Shown here: piece by piece, positions 33,115 to 41,658 of the stretch
Position numbering within the stretch: position 1 is the first letter of the stretch
How the letters are laid out: each line of letters opens with the position of its first letter
Origin: Nitrospiraceae bacterium UBA2166
GTDB lineage: Bacteria; Nitrospirota; Nitrospiria; Nitrospirales; UBA2166
Assembly (NCBI GenBank): GCA_002328825.1
Contig: DCWI01000017.1
Span: forward strand, 7,948-49,605
Length of the DNA stretch: 41,658 nucleotides
Direction of reading: 5' to 3'
Made by a program: the position numbers and the translations under genes
The notes under the pieces: generated by a model
Told to the model about the DNA's origin: nothing
Database searches by the model: none
What the model saw: the letters and a program-made list of their open reading frames with translations, nothing else

Positions 33115-33236
33115 CAGGATGAACCCAAGTAATAATTTGCTCCGTGTGATAATTAACAAAGTTGTGTATTTGTTGCTAGAGTGGAGTTGGAAAGGTTTTC
33201 AATCCTCGACACTCTTGTGCAGTTCTGGCATGGTAC

Positions 33237-36056
33237 GTGTCAGGATGGAAAAGCAACCTAGATAATAATCAATGGACTCTTTATAACGTGAAACATCTTT
33301 ATATTGTTGATGCCTCATGGTTTATTTTTCGTTCGTACTACGCGATTCCCCCACTCAGGAGGGCGGATGGCACACCGGTTAATGCGGTATTTGGGTTTAC
33401 CAACTTGCTAATGAAGTTATTGGAGGATTTAAATCCTGATCATATCGCGGTTACCTTTGATATGGGACGAAAAACCTTTCGTAACAATATCTATGCGGAC
33501 TATAAGGCCAATCGATCTGACCCTCCTGAGGATCTAATTCCCCAATTTGATCTGGTTCGTGATGCGACACGGGCATTTAACCTTGATTGCATCGAGATGC
33601 CAGGTTTTGAGGCGGACGATCTGATTGCAACTTATACTCGTTTGGCCGTTGGAGCAGGAGCATGTGTAACGATCATTTCGGCAGACAAAGATATGATGCA
33701 GCTTGTCTCGGATAAGGTCAATCTCCTTGATGTCATTAAGAACCGTTCAATTGGCCCTGATCAGGTGGTTGAAAAATTTGGAGTTGGTCCAGAGAAAGTC
33801 GTTGAGGTTCAGGCATTAGCAGGGGATGCTATTGACAATGTGCCTGGAGTTCCTGGCATTGGTCCGAAAACAGCAGCGCAATTGATTATTCAATATGGCG
33901 ATGTGGAATCGCTCATTGCACGGGCAGAAGAGATTAAACAACCCAAGCGGCGGGCAAGTATCTTGGAGAATGTGGAAAACGCTCGTCTTTCAAAACGCTT
34001 GGTAACGCTTAAAGATGATGTTCCTATTCCTGTTCCCCTAGAAGCTCTCGCTCTGCGACGTCCGGACTCAGCTGTCCTGCTGCAGTTTCTTTCCGAGCAA
34101 GGATTTAAATCGATCATTACAAAGGTGCAACATCAATTGCGTATGGACAGGAAGTCAGTGGCTAACAGTGGCGAGGTTTTGCCAGAAGAGATGATTCTAA
34201 ATGAAGCCAAATATGAGTTGGTTCAAACGATCTCTTCACTTGAAAAATGGGTGAGGCAAGCTAGATACATGGGTTATGTTGCGATTGATATCGAGACAAC
34301 ATCTCTGGACGAATCTCGAGCTGTGCTTGTTGGTGTGTCGATGTGTATTCAGGCGGGCTCTGCGTGTTATATCCCATTGGGTCACCGTACAATTTCTTCC
34401 ACTTTCGATGGGGATGGTGCAATAGAAACACCAATACAAATTCCTCTGGATCAGGCTATGGCAATACTTCGTCCTTTATTTGCTGATCCCGCTGTTATCA
34501 AAATTGGGCAAAACATCAAATATGATATGCGAGTATTGGCACATTATAAAGTTGCTGTTTATCCTGTGGATGACACGATGCTCCTTTCTTATGTTCTTGA
34601 TGGAGGGAGTCATGGGCATGGTATGGATGCGCTTGCAGAGCTTCACCTTGGTCACACCACGCTGAAATATAAGGATGTCGTAGGAGTTGGGAAATCGCAA
34701 GTGACATTTGATTATGTGCCCCTTGACAAGGCTTTAGCCTATGCTGCTGAGGATGCTGATATTACATTGCGTTTGTATAAATTTTTGAAGCCTCGACTTG
34801 TTAGAGAACATATGATTGCGGTGTATGAACGTCTCGAGCGGCCCTTGATCTCTGTTTTGGCGATCATGGAATCTACTGGAATCCAAGTCAATGGAGGCGA
34901 GCTCAAGCGTTTGAGTGAGGATTTTGCAATAAGGATGACTGTTCTAGAAGAAAAAATTTATGAGCTTGCTGGGCATTCGTTTAATGTTGCGTCGCCAAAA
35001 CAGCTAGGGGAGGTTCTTTTTAATGAGATGGGGTTTGAAGGAGGAAAGAAAACTGAAACTGGTGCGTATGCGACGGGTGTAGATGTGCTTGAAGGGCTTG
35101 TGGCACAGGGGCATGTACTTCCATCGTACGTGATGGAATGGCGGCAGATCTCAAAGCTCAGGAGCACTTATGCTGACGCATTGATTGGACAGATCAACCC
35201 TCGTACAAGTCGTATTCACACATCGTACTTTATGGCTGGTGCATTTACCGGACGCCTATCCTCAACCAATCCAAATCTCCAAAACATTCCAGTTCGTACG
35301 GAAGCAGGGCGTAAAATACGAGCGGTGTTTTTGGCTAAACGAGGATGGCAACTCCTCTCTCTTGATTACTCGCAAATTGAATTGCGATTGTTGGCTCATA
35401 TTGCAGGTGTTAAGGCATTGACGCAAGCATTTCGAGAGAATGTTGATATTCATGCCATGACCGCCAGTGAAATATTTGGTGTGCAGGTAGAAGGTATGGA
35501 TCCTATGGTTCGTCGAAAAGCTAAAGCTATCAACTTTGGGATTGTGTATGGAATTAGTGCGTTTGGGCTCGCCCGGCAGCTTGGGATTGAGCCTAGTGAA
35601 GCGTCTTCCTATATTAAGGCGTATTTTGAACGTTACCCTGAAATTTTGGAATATATGGATCAGACAAAGAAATTTTGCCGAGAACATGGGTATGTGGAAA
35701 CATTATTTGGGCGTCGTTGTCATGTGCTAGGCATCACTGATAAGAATCCTGCAAAGCGTGGTTTTGCTGAGCGTGCATCGATCAATGCTCCGATTCAGGG
35801 TTCTGCTGCCGACATTCTCAAACGTGCGATGATTCGTGTTTCGCCTGCATTGGAGCATCATGCATTGCTTGACAAAGCGCACATGCTTCTCACCGTTCAT
35901 GACGAACTATTGTTCGAAGTTGATATAGATGCTATTGCGCAAACTACTAAGGTTGTAACCGAAGTGATGGTATCTGCTGCGTCACCTGCAGTTGTATTAG
36001 ATGTCCCTCTGCTTGTTGATTCTGGAGTAGGCTCTACCTGGGCTGAGGCACATTAA
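33237..36056 (+). CDS. polA: DNA polymerase I
   Basis: A polymerase of up to 939 residues for gap filling in repair and Okazaki fragment maturation. The N-terminal 5'-3' exonuclease domain covers about residues 20-300 (YIVDASWFIFRSYYAIPP, GFEADDLIATY, VPGVPGIGPKTAAQL). The 3'-5' proofreading domain has VAIDIETTSLDE, IGQNIKYDMRVL and YAAEDADITL, so all three exonuclease motifs are present. The polymerase domain has DYSQIELRLLAHI (A), RRKAKAINFGIVYGIS (B, with the Phe that disfavours dideoxynucleotides) and LLTVHDELLFEV (C). The start is uncertain: GTG 33237 or GTG 33288, the latter giving a family-like MKHLYIVDASWF. Neither has a good ribosome site. Confidence 0.96.
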   Translation: MSGWKSNLDNNQWTLYNVKHLYIVDASWFIFRSYYAIPPLRRADGTPVNAVFGFTNLLMKLLEDLNPDHIAVTFDMGRKTFRNNIYADYKANRSDPPEDLIPQFDLVRDATRAFNLDCIEMPGFEADDLIATYTRLAVGAGACVTIISADKDMMQLVSDKVNLLDVIKNRSIGPDQVVEKFGVGPEKVVEVQALAGDAIDNVPGVPGIGPKTAAQLIIQYGDVESLIARAEEIKQPKRRASILENVENARLSKRLVTLKDDVPIPVPLEALALRRPDSAVLLQFLSEQGFKSIITKVQHQLRMDRKSVANSGEVLPEEMILNEAKYELVQTISSLEKWVRQARYMGYVAIDIETTSLDESRAVLVGVSMCIQAGSACYIPLGHRTISSTFDGDGAIETPIQIPLDQAMAILRPLFADPAVIKIGQNIKYDMRVLAHYKVAVYPVDDTMLLSYVLDGGSHGHGMDALAELHLGHTTLKYKDVVGVGKSQVTFDYVPLDKALAYAAEDADITLRLYKFLKPRLVREHMIAVYERLERPLISVLAIMESTGIQVNGGELKRLSEDFAIRMTVLEEKIYELAGHSFNVASPKQLGEVLFNEMGFEGGKKTETGAYATGVDVLEGLVAQGHVLPSYVMEWRQISKLRSTYADALIGQINPRTSRIHTSYFMAGAFTGRLSSTNPNLQNIPVRTEAGRKIRAVFLAKRGWQLLSLDYSQIELRLLAHIAGVKALTQAFRENVDIHAMTASEIFGVQVEGMDPMVRRKAKAINFGIVYGISAFGLARQLGIEPSEASSYIKAYFERYPEILEYMDQTKKFCREHGYVETLFGRRCHVLGITDKNPAKRGFAERASINAPIQGSAADILKRAMIRVSPALEHHALLDKAHMLLTVHDELLFEVDIDAIAQTTKVVTEVMVSAASPAVVLDVPLLVDSGVGSTWAEAH

Positions 36057-36135
36057 GATAATACCGGCAAAGGACCTTTGCGGGATCGCCATGTTGCGCG
36101 TTGTGTCATTGTCGGACGTTTGATAAAGGTTTGTG

Positions 36136-36912
36136 ATGACCAAGATTGCGACGTGGAACGTAAACTCAGTTAGGAGGAGGCTTCCAAATATTCTTGCCTG
36201 GTTGAAAGAGTCGAACCCTGACATTGTTCTGCTTCAGGAAACAAAGGTTACAGATGACCAATTTCCTCGGGAGGAGATAGAGGACTTAGGATATAACTTG
36301 GCAATTGCTGGCCAAAAAGCCTACAACGGGGTCGCTATTCTCTCAAAGGCGATGATTGAGGTAACGCAATGTGTGTTGCCTGGTGATTTGTCTGATACTC
36401 ATGCACGGTACCTAGAAGCGTTAATTGGGAGAATTCGTATTGCCTCTCTCTACCTTCCAAACGGTAATCCCATTAGAACAGAAAAGTTTGCGTACAAACT
36501 TAAGTGGATGGATCGACTTGTAGTTCACGCTCAGGAACTACTGAAAACTGAGGAATCATTTATTCTTGGAGGAGATTTTAATATTTGTCCAACCGATGAC
36601 GATGTGTATGATCCTGAAGGTTTTGCAGAAGATGCGGTATGCCACCAAGAATCACGCAATCGATATCGAACTTTGTGCCACCTTGGATTAACCGATGCGT
36701 TTTGCACATTGCATCCCAAGCTCGGGGCATATACCTATTGGGATTACCAGGCAGGGAGTTGGAACAAGAATAACGGTCTTCGAATTGATCATCTTTTACT
36801 TTCACCAGAAGCAGCAGACAAACTTCAAGAATCTGGTATTGACAGAAGTCCACGCGGAAAAGAAAATCCTTCTGATCACACTCCAGTCTGGTGTGTGCTT
36901 GATGATCAATGA
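36136..36912 (+). CDS. xth: exodeoxyribonuclease III
   Basis: A 258-residue AP endonuclease/3'-5' exonuclease of base-excision repair. It has KIATWNVNSVRRRLPNILAW, LLQETKVTD (metal-binding Glu), ASLYLPNG, LGGDFNICPTD (Asp-Asn pair), GLTDAF, YTYWDYQAG and the final LRIDHLLLSPEAAD...SDHTPVW with the catalytic Asp-His. I chose the ATG at 36136 over the GTG one codon before; AAAGG is about 5 bases upstream. It follows polA by 79 bases on the same strand, and the two act in the same repair pathway. Confidence 0.95.
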   Translation: MTKIATWNVNSVRRRLPNILAWLKESNPDIVLLQETKVTDDQFPREEIEDLGYNLAIAGQKAYNGVAILSKAMIEVTQCVLPGDLSDTHARYLEALIGRIRIASLYLPNGNPIRTEKFAYKLKWMDRLVVHAQELLKTEESFILGGDFNICPTDDDVYDPEGFAEDAVCHQESRNRYRTLCHLGLTDAFCTLHPKLGAYTYWDYQAGSWNKNNGLRIDHLLLSPEAADKLQESGIDRSPRGKENPSDHTPVWCVLDDQ

Positions 36913-36938
36913 TTTTAAAGCCCTACAAGTAGTACTGT

Positions 36939-36962
36939 CGCCAAATGAAAAGGCGCTCTTTT
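36939..36962 (+). terminator. weak intrinsic terminator after xth
   Basis: A CGCC/GGCG stem (36939-36942, 36952-36955) with an A-rich loop is followed by CTCTTTT. Flanking AGTAG and CTACT could extend the structure. The stem is short, so confidence is moderate to low. Confidence 0.4.
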
Positions 36963-37089
36963 CCTACTGCTAAATGTAGCTATCTACTCTTGTATTGACG
37001 TGTCTTGGAGGTACGTGTGTGGCAGTGTTGCGCCTTAGGCATGTATCTATATGTATTGTGTGTATCAGGTTAGTGATAATGGGAATAAA

Positions 37090-37950
37090 ATGAGAAGATG
37101 TCATTTCCGACTTCTGATCGTATGTGTGTTTGCATGCCATATGTTGTTGCCTTATATCGGAATGGCAACGGCAGGACAAGCTGCTGACCAGATCAATGCA
37201 AACCGTTATCCTAATGTGCATCAGTTTTTTTCGTCAATAGATTTCAATGTTTTAAAGAGGGAAGCTGTTTTCAGAGCTGATCGTTGGTGGTGTCCTGCAG
37301 AAGTATATATTGCACCACCACAGGAAACTATTGAGGCGGTTCTTCGTGCTGCCGTAAGTGATGAGTTAACGGCCATGCGATGGCTCGCGCTGATGTCAAA
37401 GGTGTTGCATGCTGAAGGACTTGCGATGTGTTCGTCTGGAGATCCACTCAACGCTGCAATTGAGTTGTTAAACCTTGATTTGGGTTTGGCTCTTCCCTTA
37501 CGTGAGCTTGGAGCATTTGCTTGGATTCCCCATCGTGATTTGGCAGATCCTACCAAGTTGATGCAACTCAACCTGATTTATCGTAAGCAATATGTTCATC
37601 GCTTTCGAAAAGAGATTCTTCCTGTTGATCTTAAAATTGGATACGGAAAAATTGTTCGGTTTATCGATAATGGAAGAGAACGCAATGGGTATTTAACCTC
37701 TATGGACTTTTATGTGTCGCATAATCGAATCGGCTTTGAGAATATCAAAGGACTTGCGGCTCGCCAGCAAGGGCTCATAGGACTGTTACAACGATTTTTT
37801 TTCTTCCTTCCCGATGGTGTAGGAGGGATGTATGTTGAAAACAATGACTTGGTTGCCAAATCGCTGGTGACAATACGTGTTCCAAATTTTGAAACCACTT
37901 CGAAATATCAGATGCGTATACGCGCACAGGAGATGAAAGTGTCCTGGTGA
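37090..37950 (+). CDS. exported protein of unknown function
   Basis: A 286-residue secreted protein. The ATG at 37090 follows GGGAA by about 5 bases and starts a signal peptide (MRRCHFRLLIVCVFACHMLL, cleavage near AGQAA). The upstream in-frame ATG at 37051 is less likely. The mature part begins with predicted helices (FFSSIDFNVLKREAVFRADR, ETIEAVLRAAVSDELTAMRW) and ends beta-rich (LVTIRVPNFETTSKYQMRIR). Conserved-looking Trp and Cys residues occur in DRWWCPAEVYI. No family is recognised. It stands alone and is convergent with the CCA-adding enzyme gene. Confidence 0.72.
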   Translation: MRRCHFRLLIVCVFACHMLLPYIGMATAGQAADQINANRYPNVHQFFSSIDFNVLKREAVFRADRWWCPAEVYIAPPQETIEAVLRAAVSDELTAMRWLALMSKVLHAEGLAMCSSGDPLNAAIELLNLDLGLALPLRELGAFAWIPHRDLADPTKLMQLNLIYRKQYVHRFRKEILPVDLKIGYGKIVRFIDNGRERNGYLTSMDFYVSHNRIGFENIKGLAARQQGLIGLLQRFFFFLPDGVGGMYVENNDLVAKSLVTIRVPNFETTSKYQMRIRAQEMKVSW

Positions 37951-38070
37951 AGAGGTATACATGAAAGATGCATGTGTATGGGGACTGTTCTGAATGATGA
38001 TCGTATATCCGAGGATAATGTGAGTGAGGTGATTTTCTTGCGTATTGTTTTTGCTGCGTTTTGTTGGGAT

Positions 38071-38100
38071 TGACTCTGAGAACCTTTAGATCTCAGGTCA
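38071..38100. terminator. hairpin in the convergent gap before the CCA gene
   Basis: TGAC and CTGAGA (38071-38081, one bulged T) pair with TCTCAG and GTCA (38091-38100) around a 9-base loop. It lies between two convergent genes and could end transcription from both sides. There is no T-run. The rest of the 223-base gap shows nothing else. Confidence 0.45.
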
Positions 38101-38173
38101 TCATGCTGACATGATTATTCTGCCATAATGTGATGTGATCATATAGCGTACACAAAATTCTTTGTGACGGACC

Positions 38174-39613
38174 TTACGACGAGCAATCAGTATGTGGAGG
38201 AGGTTCGTTTTCCACTTCATGGAGAGATCTGTAATGTCGAATTTTTCGCTCTGCATACTCAATGCCATCTTGTAAGGTTTTAAACGCGTCTTCGATTTGC
38301 GCGTTGAAGCAGGCTTCAATGATGGGGCCAAAGTGGGGTCCAGGTTTAAGTCCGAGCTGAATCAAGTGGCGTCCCAGAATAATGGGTTTTGGGGCAGCGG
38401 CTTCGACCTCAAGAGTGCGGGCGCGTTTTATAAGCCAATCTCCGGCGTCAAATGTGTTGACTTGCAATGGAGGACGTCCAAGCATATCAGCGTGTGCGAC
38501 TCTCACCAATCTGTCTATACGACCGACTCGACGTGCAAGGCGTCGTATTGCTGCATCGCTTGCTTTAGCTTTAAAAAGTTGCATGGGTGCAAGATGCGCG
38601 CTGACGAGGGGAAGAACCTCGTCGATTAATGCGGTTTCATTTGTCATACGGGAAAGGAATGCTCGTGTAATTTTCTCACCAACGGATGAGTGATCTTTCG
38701 ATGTAATTCTGCCATTCTCCACCATTGTGGTTTTGGGTTTTCCAAGGTCGTGGCAGAGCACGGCCAGCCCCACGATCAAATCCTCGCGCTCGTCATTTAT
38801 ACGCCGTGCTGCAAAGGCATCCATGCAGTGTAGGGTATGGGTCCATACATCACCTTCGGGATGCCAAGCTGGATCTTGAGGACAACCAATAAGTGCGAAA
38901 AGTTCAGGAAAATAACGTATCCATTCGCTATCTCGGAGAAATGTCAGTCCCCGCGAAGGGCGAATGCCATAGAGGATTAGCTTTTTCCACTCATCGAAAA
39001 CCCGTTCAGCGGCCAAACCTTCAAGTTCTAAGGTGCGACAGATTTCTACCGTATCTGGTGAAATATCGAAATCAAATCGAGATGCGAACTGCATTCCACG
39101 AAGGACTCGAAGTGGGTCTTCCGCAAAGCGTTTTGAGACATGTTTGAGAACTCTATGTTTAAGATCGTCTAGTCCGTTGTAGGGATCAATGATGTCACCG
39201 GTGATAGGGTCAAAGGCGATGGCATTTACCGTAAAGTCTCGACGTGATGCAGCGTCCTCTGGGGTCATCTGTGGGTCTGAGTCAATGGTAAATCCACGAT
39301 GGCCACGACCACTTTTAAATTCTCTGCGCGGGAGTGCTACATCGATGGGAAGATCCAGAATCTTCATCACGCCAAATGCTTGGCCAACTAGTTTGATGGT
39401 GAAATGATGTGACAGGATAGTTTTTAATGTTGTGGTATCGATTCCATACACTTCAATATCAAGGTCGTTAGCTGGATGGTTGAGGGCATTATCGCGAACA
39501 CACCCACCTACAAGCAGTGCTCGTCCACCAGCATGATGCACGAGGTTGCATATTTTACTGCATGCTTTCTGTAGGTTAGGGTCGTCAATATTGAGTGTTA
39601 GTGTAGACCTCAT
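38174..39613 (-). CDS. cca: CCA tRNA nucleotidyltransferase with HD domain
   Basis: A 479-residue enzyme of the class II nucleotidyltransferase family that adds or repairs the 3' CCA of tRNA. The catalytic head has ALLVGGCVRDNALNHPANDLDIEVYG (metal-binding Asp-x-Asp), TPEDAASRRDFTVNAIAFDP and RFAEDPLRVLRGMQFASRF. The C-terminal half has an HD phosphohydrolase domain (HTLHCMDAF, AVLCHDLGKPKTT, VSAHL), as in the multifunctional bacterial Cca. Poly(A) polymerase is the alternative, but the HD domain favours Cca. The ATG at 39613 has only a short purine-rich leader. No tRNA genes are nearby. Confidence 0.92.
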   Translation of the reverse strand: MRSTLTLNIDDPNLQKACSKICNLVHHAGGRALLVGGCVRDNALNHPANDLDIEVYGIDTTTLKTILSHHFTIKLVGQAFGVMKILDLPIDVALPRREFKSGRGHRGFTIDSDPQMTPEDAASRRDFTVNAIAFDPITGDIIDPYNGLDDLKHRVLKHVSKRFAEDPLRVLRGMQFASRFDFDISPDTVEICRTLELEGLAAERVFDEWKKLILYGIRPSRGLTFLRDSEWIRYFPELFALIGCPQDPAWHPEGDVWTHTLHCMDAFAARRINDEREDLIVGLAVLCHDLGKPKTTMVENGRITSKDHSSVGEKITRAFLSRMTNETALIDEVLPLVSAHLAPMQLFKAKASDAAIRRLARRVGRIDRLVRVAHADMLGRPPLQVNTFDAGDWLIKRARTLEVEAAAPKPIILGRHLIQLGLKPGPHFGPIIEACFNAQIEDAFKTLQDGIEYAERKIRHYRSLHEVENEPPPHTDCSS

Positions 39614-39746
39614 CTTTATGTGTTTTCCATAGGGTTATCTTGGGTGACTTATCCAGTTCATGCAACCTTTTTTCCATAGAGTATCTCTATTATGGGGGTG
39701 TCGTTGCTCCATCGTTTTTTTCATGAAAGTGAGCTCATCACTACCA

Positions 39747-40211
39747 TCATGGCTTGGTTTGGTCATGGAGGTGCCTGCTAATTTGCTTGCGTTGTTTTGG
39801 GTAGTGCACGGTCATAGTTGCGGCTTCATCTGGCGTTGTTGGGCGAACCTTGAGTACGCTTTCTTTTCGGATTTTGACAGTTCCATCCTTTGCCCCTTTT
39901 GGTTTTGTTACATACGCCGCTCGAGTATACGAGACGGGGACAACACCTGCTGATCTTGCTTTACTGTGATACGCTGCAAGTTTTGCGGCGAGGTAAAGGG
40001 TGTCGCGATCAGGGTCAAGAGTTTCTCGAGCAAGAAGAAGAGTATGACTACCGGGCAGACTTTGCACGTGAAACCACCAATCTTGTGGTTGGGCAAACTT
40101 GATACTTAGCCAGTCATTATCTCTAGCAGTTTTGCCGACGACGACGCGCCAGTTACCGGGAAGGTCATACTCAATGACCCTTTGGTGGTCATATTCTCTT
40201 GGCAAATGCAT
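39747..40211 (-). CDS. stand-alone NFACT-R (DUF814) RNA-binding domain protein
   Basis: A 154-residue protein made only of the NFACT-R domain found at the C-terminus of RqcH/NEMF-type ribosome quality control factors. Key blocks are WRVVVGKTARDNDWLSIKFA, DWWFHVQSLPGSHTLLLA, AAKLAAYHSKARSAGVVPVS and AAYVTKPKGAKDGTVKIRKE. The other RqcH domains (NFACT-N, HhH, coiled coil) are absent, and the frame is complete with its own ATG at 40211, so it is not a truncation at a contig edge. Binding to tRNA or the large ribosomal subunit is inferred from the family. It lies 64 bases downstream of the Lys-rich mini-protein gene on the same strand. Confidence 0.85.
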   Translation of the reverse strand: MHLPREYDHQRVIEYDLPGNWRVVVGKTARDNDWLSIKFAQPQDWWFHVQSLPGSHTLLLARETLDPDRDTLYLAAKLAAYHSKARSAGVVPVSYTRAAYVTKPKGAKDGTVKIRKESVLKVRPTTPDEAATMTVHYPKQRKQISRHLHDQTKP

Positions 40212-40274
40212 TCATCTTCACTGGCGTTTGACACAAACGCTTGGAGTCTTGTGGTTTGTGTGCGGTGTTATCGT

Positions 40275-40379
40275 TTAGCGTTTTCCTTCTTTCTTTGTCT
40301 TCTTTTCTGCTCGTTTTTCCTTTACAGTTTTAGCTGGTTTTTTCTTGTTTTCCTTTTTTGTATCCATGCTTTTACCCAT
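40275..40379 (-). CDS. 34-residue Lys-rich mini-protein
   Basis: A complete small ORF with a textbook ribosome site (AAGGAGG at 40386-40392, 6-8 bases before the ATG at 40379). The product begins MGKSMDTKKENKKKPAKT and continues with KEKRAEKKTKKEGKR. About half the residues are Lys or Arg, with no hydrophobic core, so it is probably disordered and may bind nucleic acid or ribosomes. Similar tiny proteins (MGKSMDxKKExKKKPAKT) occur in several proteobacteria and Nitrospirae-like bacteria, from memory and without a known function. It lies between a DksA-type gene and the NFACT-R gene, all on one strand. Confidence 0.75.
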   Translation of the reverse strand: MGKSMDTKKENKKKPAKTVKEKRAEKKTKKEGKR

Positions 40380-40460
40380 GAAATTCCTCCTTAGTCTTAC
40401 TTGATGAGTGAGTTAATTTGAGGTGTGATGAAAAAAAGATTTTGGTTGCATCCTGTTAGG

Positions 40461-40814
40461 TTATTTTTCCCTTGCCCCAGCACAGACAATACACAAAAGA
40501 AACGTTGGATCAAAGTCAAGGCGTTTTGGATTGATTTCCTCTCCACATTCAAGACATAGGCCAAATGTGCCATTTTCAATACGTGTGAGTGCAGATTCGA
40601 TACGTTGACGCGTGGCTTTTTTTCGACGTATGGCCTCGATTGACATGGATTGTACTTGTAACGCGTCTATTCGTGACAGTCGACCCACTCGTGTTTGATC
40701 AAGCTCTATTGGGTGGGTTTTTTTACTTTCTGCGTGTTCGTTTAAATTTATCTCATCTCGACTGGTGAGCAACTTTGCTTTGAACTTTCCTATGTCGATA
40801 CTCGAATAACTCAC
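40461..40814 (-). CDS. DksA/TraR-family zinc finger protein
   Basis: A 117-residue protein. The C-terminal C4 zinc finger has Cys87, Cys90, Cys108 and Cys111 in FGLCLECGEEINPKRLDFDP and TFLLCIVC. The preceding helices (RLSRIDALQVQSMSIEAI...RIESALTRIENGTFG) match the family pattern of a coiled coil leading into the finger. DksA proper is longer (about 150 residues) and has the DxxDxA tip that acts in RNA polymerase. Here the corresponding loop lacks it, so this is a TraR/DksA-like or YbiI-type regulator rather than DksA. The start is GTG at 40814. Confidence 0.85.
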   Translation of the reverse strand: MSYSSIDIGKFKAKLLTSRDEINLNEHAESKKTHPIELDQTRVGRLSRIDALQVQSMSIEAIRRKKATRQRIESALTRIENGTFGLCLECGEEINPKRLDFDPTFLLCIVCAGAREK

Positions 40815-40869
40815 ATGAATGCGGTGTTTTGAATGGATTTATTGGTTTTTGTTTTGAATAAGCACTAAT

Positions 40870-41400
40870 TTACTGAGCATCCTGGATGTGGCTTGCTAGC
40901 AGTTTTGCTATTTGCGAAAGATCAAAAGGCCATGCATAGCGGATGATAATGTTTGGGTGATGTGTTCGAAGCTGTTTGAGTGTTTCTGGAATTTCAATTT
41001 CAGCATGCGAGCCGCCTGGTGTTAGCATTGACGAGATGATGGTAAGGTCATTTCTTCCTTTCGCAATTAGGGAGATGACAGCCTCCTCTACTGTCGGGGT
41101 GCAAAATTCGTTGTAGGCAAGTGCAAACATCGAGTTTTTAAGTAGAGGCTTGAGGTGTGCGCCCAATGATTCTAGACCTGCTTGGTACGGATCGGTTTTC
41201 GGTGTGCGAGGCCACTGTCGGATTTGTGTGTCGAGTTTTTGCTCTTCGGTGGTTATGTGGTTTCCGGTTGCACGGCGTTGGGATTCAAGCTGCTTTAACT
41301 TTCTGACCATGTGAATTGGGTAGTCTGTTGGTACTCCTCCATGTCCGACGAGGATCACTCCACGTGAGAGGTGCTCTAGTCGGGTTTCTGGGTTAGACAT
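40870..41400 (-). CDS. CbiX-like sirohydrochlorin chelatase-family protein
   Basis: A 176-residue protein, starting at the ATG at 41400 (MSNPETRLEHLSRGVILVGH). A GTG 24 codons upstream at 41472 is possible but adds non-family residues. The N-terminal VGHGGVP carries the metal-binding His, and the later SSMLTPGGSHAEIEIP carries the second His of the short CbiX/SirB family, which inserts cobalt or iron into sirohydrochlorin. An insertion of about 30 polar residues (LKQLESQRRATGNHITTEEQ and following) after the first motif is unusual. No other cobalamin or siroheme gene is nearby, so the substrate is uncertain. Confidence 0.8.
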   Translation of the reverse strand: MSNPETRLEHLSRGVILVGHGGVPTDYPIHMVRKLKQLESQRRATGNHITTEEQKLDTQIRQWPRTPKTDPYQAGLESLGAHLKPLLKNSMFALAYNEFCTPTVEEAVISLIAKGRNDLTIISSMLTPGGSHAEIEIPETLKQLRTHHPNIIIRYAWPFDLSQIAKLLASHIQDAQ

Positions 41401-41658
41401 CCTAGTCACTACTTTGATCGTCCATACACTCAGCTGACAAAATGTACGAGTGATCATACCATAAGCAGTCACATAGCAATGGCGTAGTTTAAAGCCTTTT
41501 TTCTCCTGTGTGTTTTTATGAGGTCCATGCGCAATGAATAATGATTATCGCGGCAGCGTATATGAGATACTTAAGTCAAAAGGCTACATGTATGGACTAT
41601 TACGTGATTGGTGATGCGTCCATACACTCTAACTTAGGGCAGTCTGTTTTTTGTCTTA

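Noticed and set aside
40461..40814. Genuine DksA
   Set aside because: It is shorter than DksA and lacks the acidic coiled-coil tip motif, so only family membership is claimed.
41534..41614. 26-codon plus-strand ORF near the right edge
   Set aside because: Too short, with only a weak AGG upstream and no second line of evidence. The last 185 bases otherwise show nothing.

Overview
The window reads as a normal, densely coded chromosomal segment of a free-living Gram-negative bacterium with moderate G+C. Many products carry export signals, one is an outer-membrane barrel, and there are lipoprotein-like proteins. The mixture of genes (AddAB-type nuclease pair, MutS2, FusA2-type EF-G, paired M16 peptidases, membrane-fused spermidine-synthase-like protein, stand-alone NFACT-R protein, Lys-rich mini-protein) would fit Nitrospirota or a neighbouring phylum. 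That placement is a low-confidence inference; no rRNA is present to settle it. I see no tRNA, rRNA, CRISPR array, insertion sequence or prophage.

Layout. (1) 1-7829 is an envelope region: two members of an unnamed exported family sharing an FHITQPG motif (261-911 and 4153-4854), a CARDB/PPC-like exported protein, a small OB-like exported protein, a His/Cys-rich mini membrane protein, an outer-membrane barrel, a TlpA-type thioredoxin and a beta-propeller protein with a His-rich tail. An AroG-type DAHP synthase lies inside it on the minus strand, convergent with its left neighbour. (2) 7940-13110 holds a polytopic spermidine-synthase-like fusion, a 3D-domain protein and an EF-G paralogue. (3) 13111-13770 is a G+C-rich structured island on the minus strand that looks like an independently transcribed RNA ending in a strong terminator. 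It contains a 15-nt match to the 16S rRNA 3' tail, arranged as an extreme Shine-Dalgarno before a 16-codon ORF. This is the most unusual element here. (4) 14271-20374 is a two-gene AddAB-like recombination nuclease operon in which the nuclease site of the AddA-like subunit looks broken.

(5) 20375-27096 holds a membrane-anchored spondin-domain protein, then minus-strand genes: 3-methyladenine glycosylase, a zinc ribbon protein, uridine kinase, an inactive/active M16 peptidase pair and a phosphoglycolate phosphatase. (6) 27323-36912 holds MutS2, CinA, a lipoamide dehydrogenase/mercuric-reductase-like flavoprotein, a probably frameshifted gene, DNA polymerase I and exonuclease III. (7) 37090-41400 holds an unknown exported protein, then minus-strand genes: CCA-adding enzyme with HD domain, NFACT-R protein, a 34-aa Lys-rich protein, a DksA/TraR-type zinc finger protein and a CbiX-like chelatase.

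DNA maintenance is over-represented (AddAB, Tag, MutS2, PolA, Xth), but these genes are scattered over both strands and do not form one operon. Assignments come from reading the translated sequence; no database search was run.
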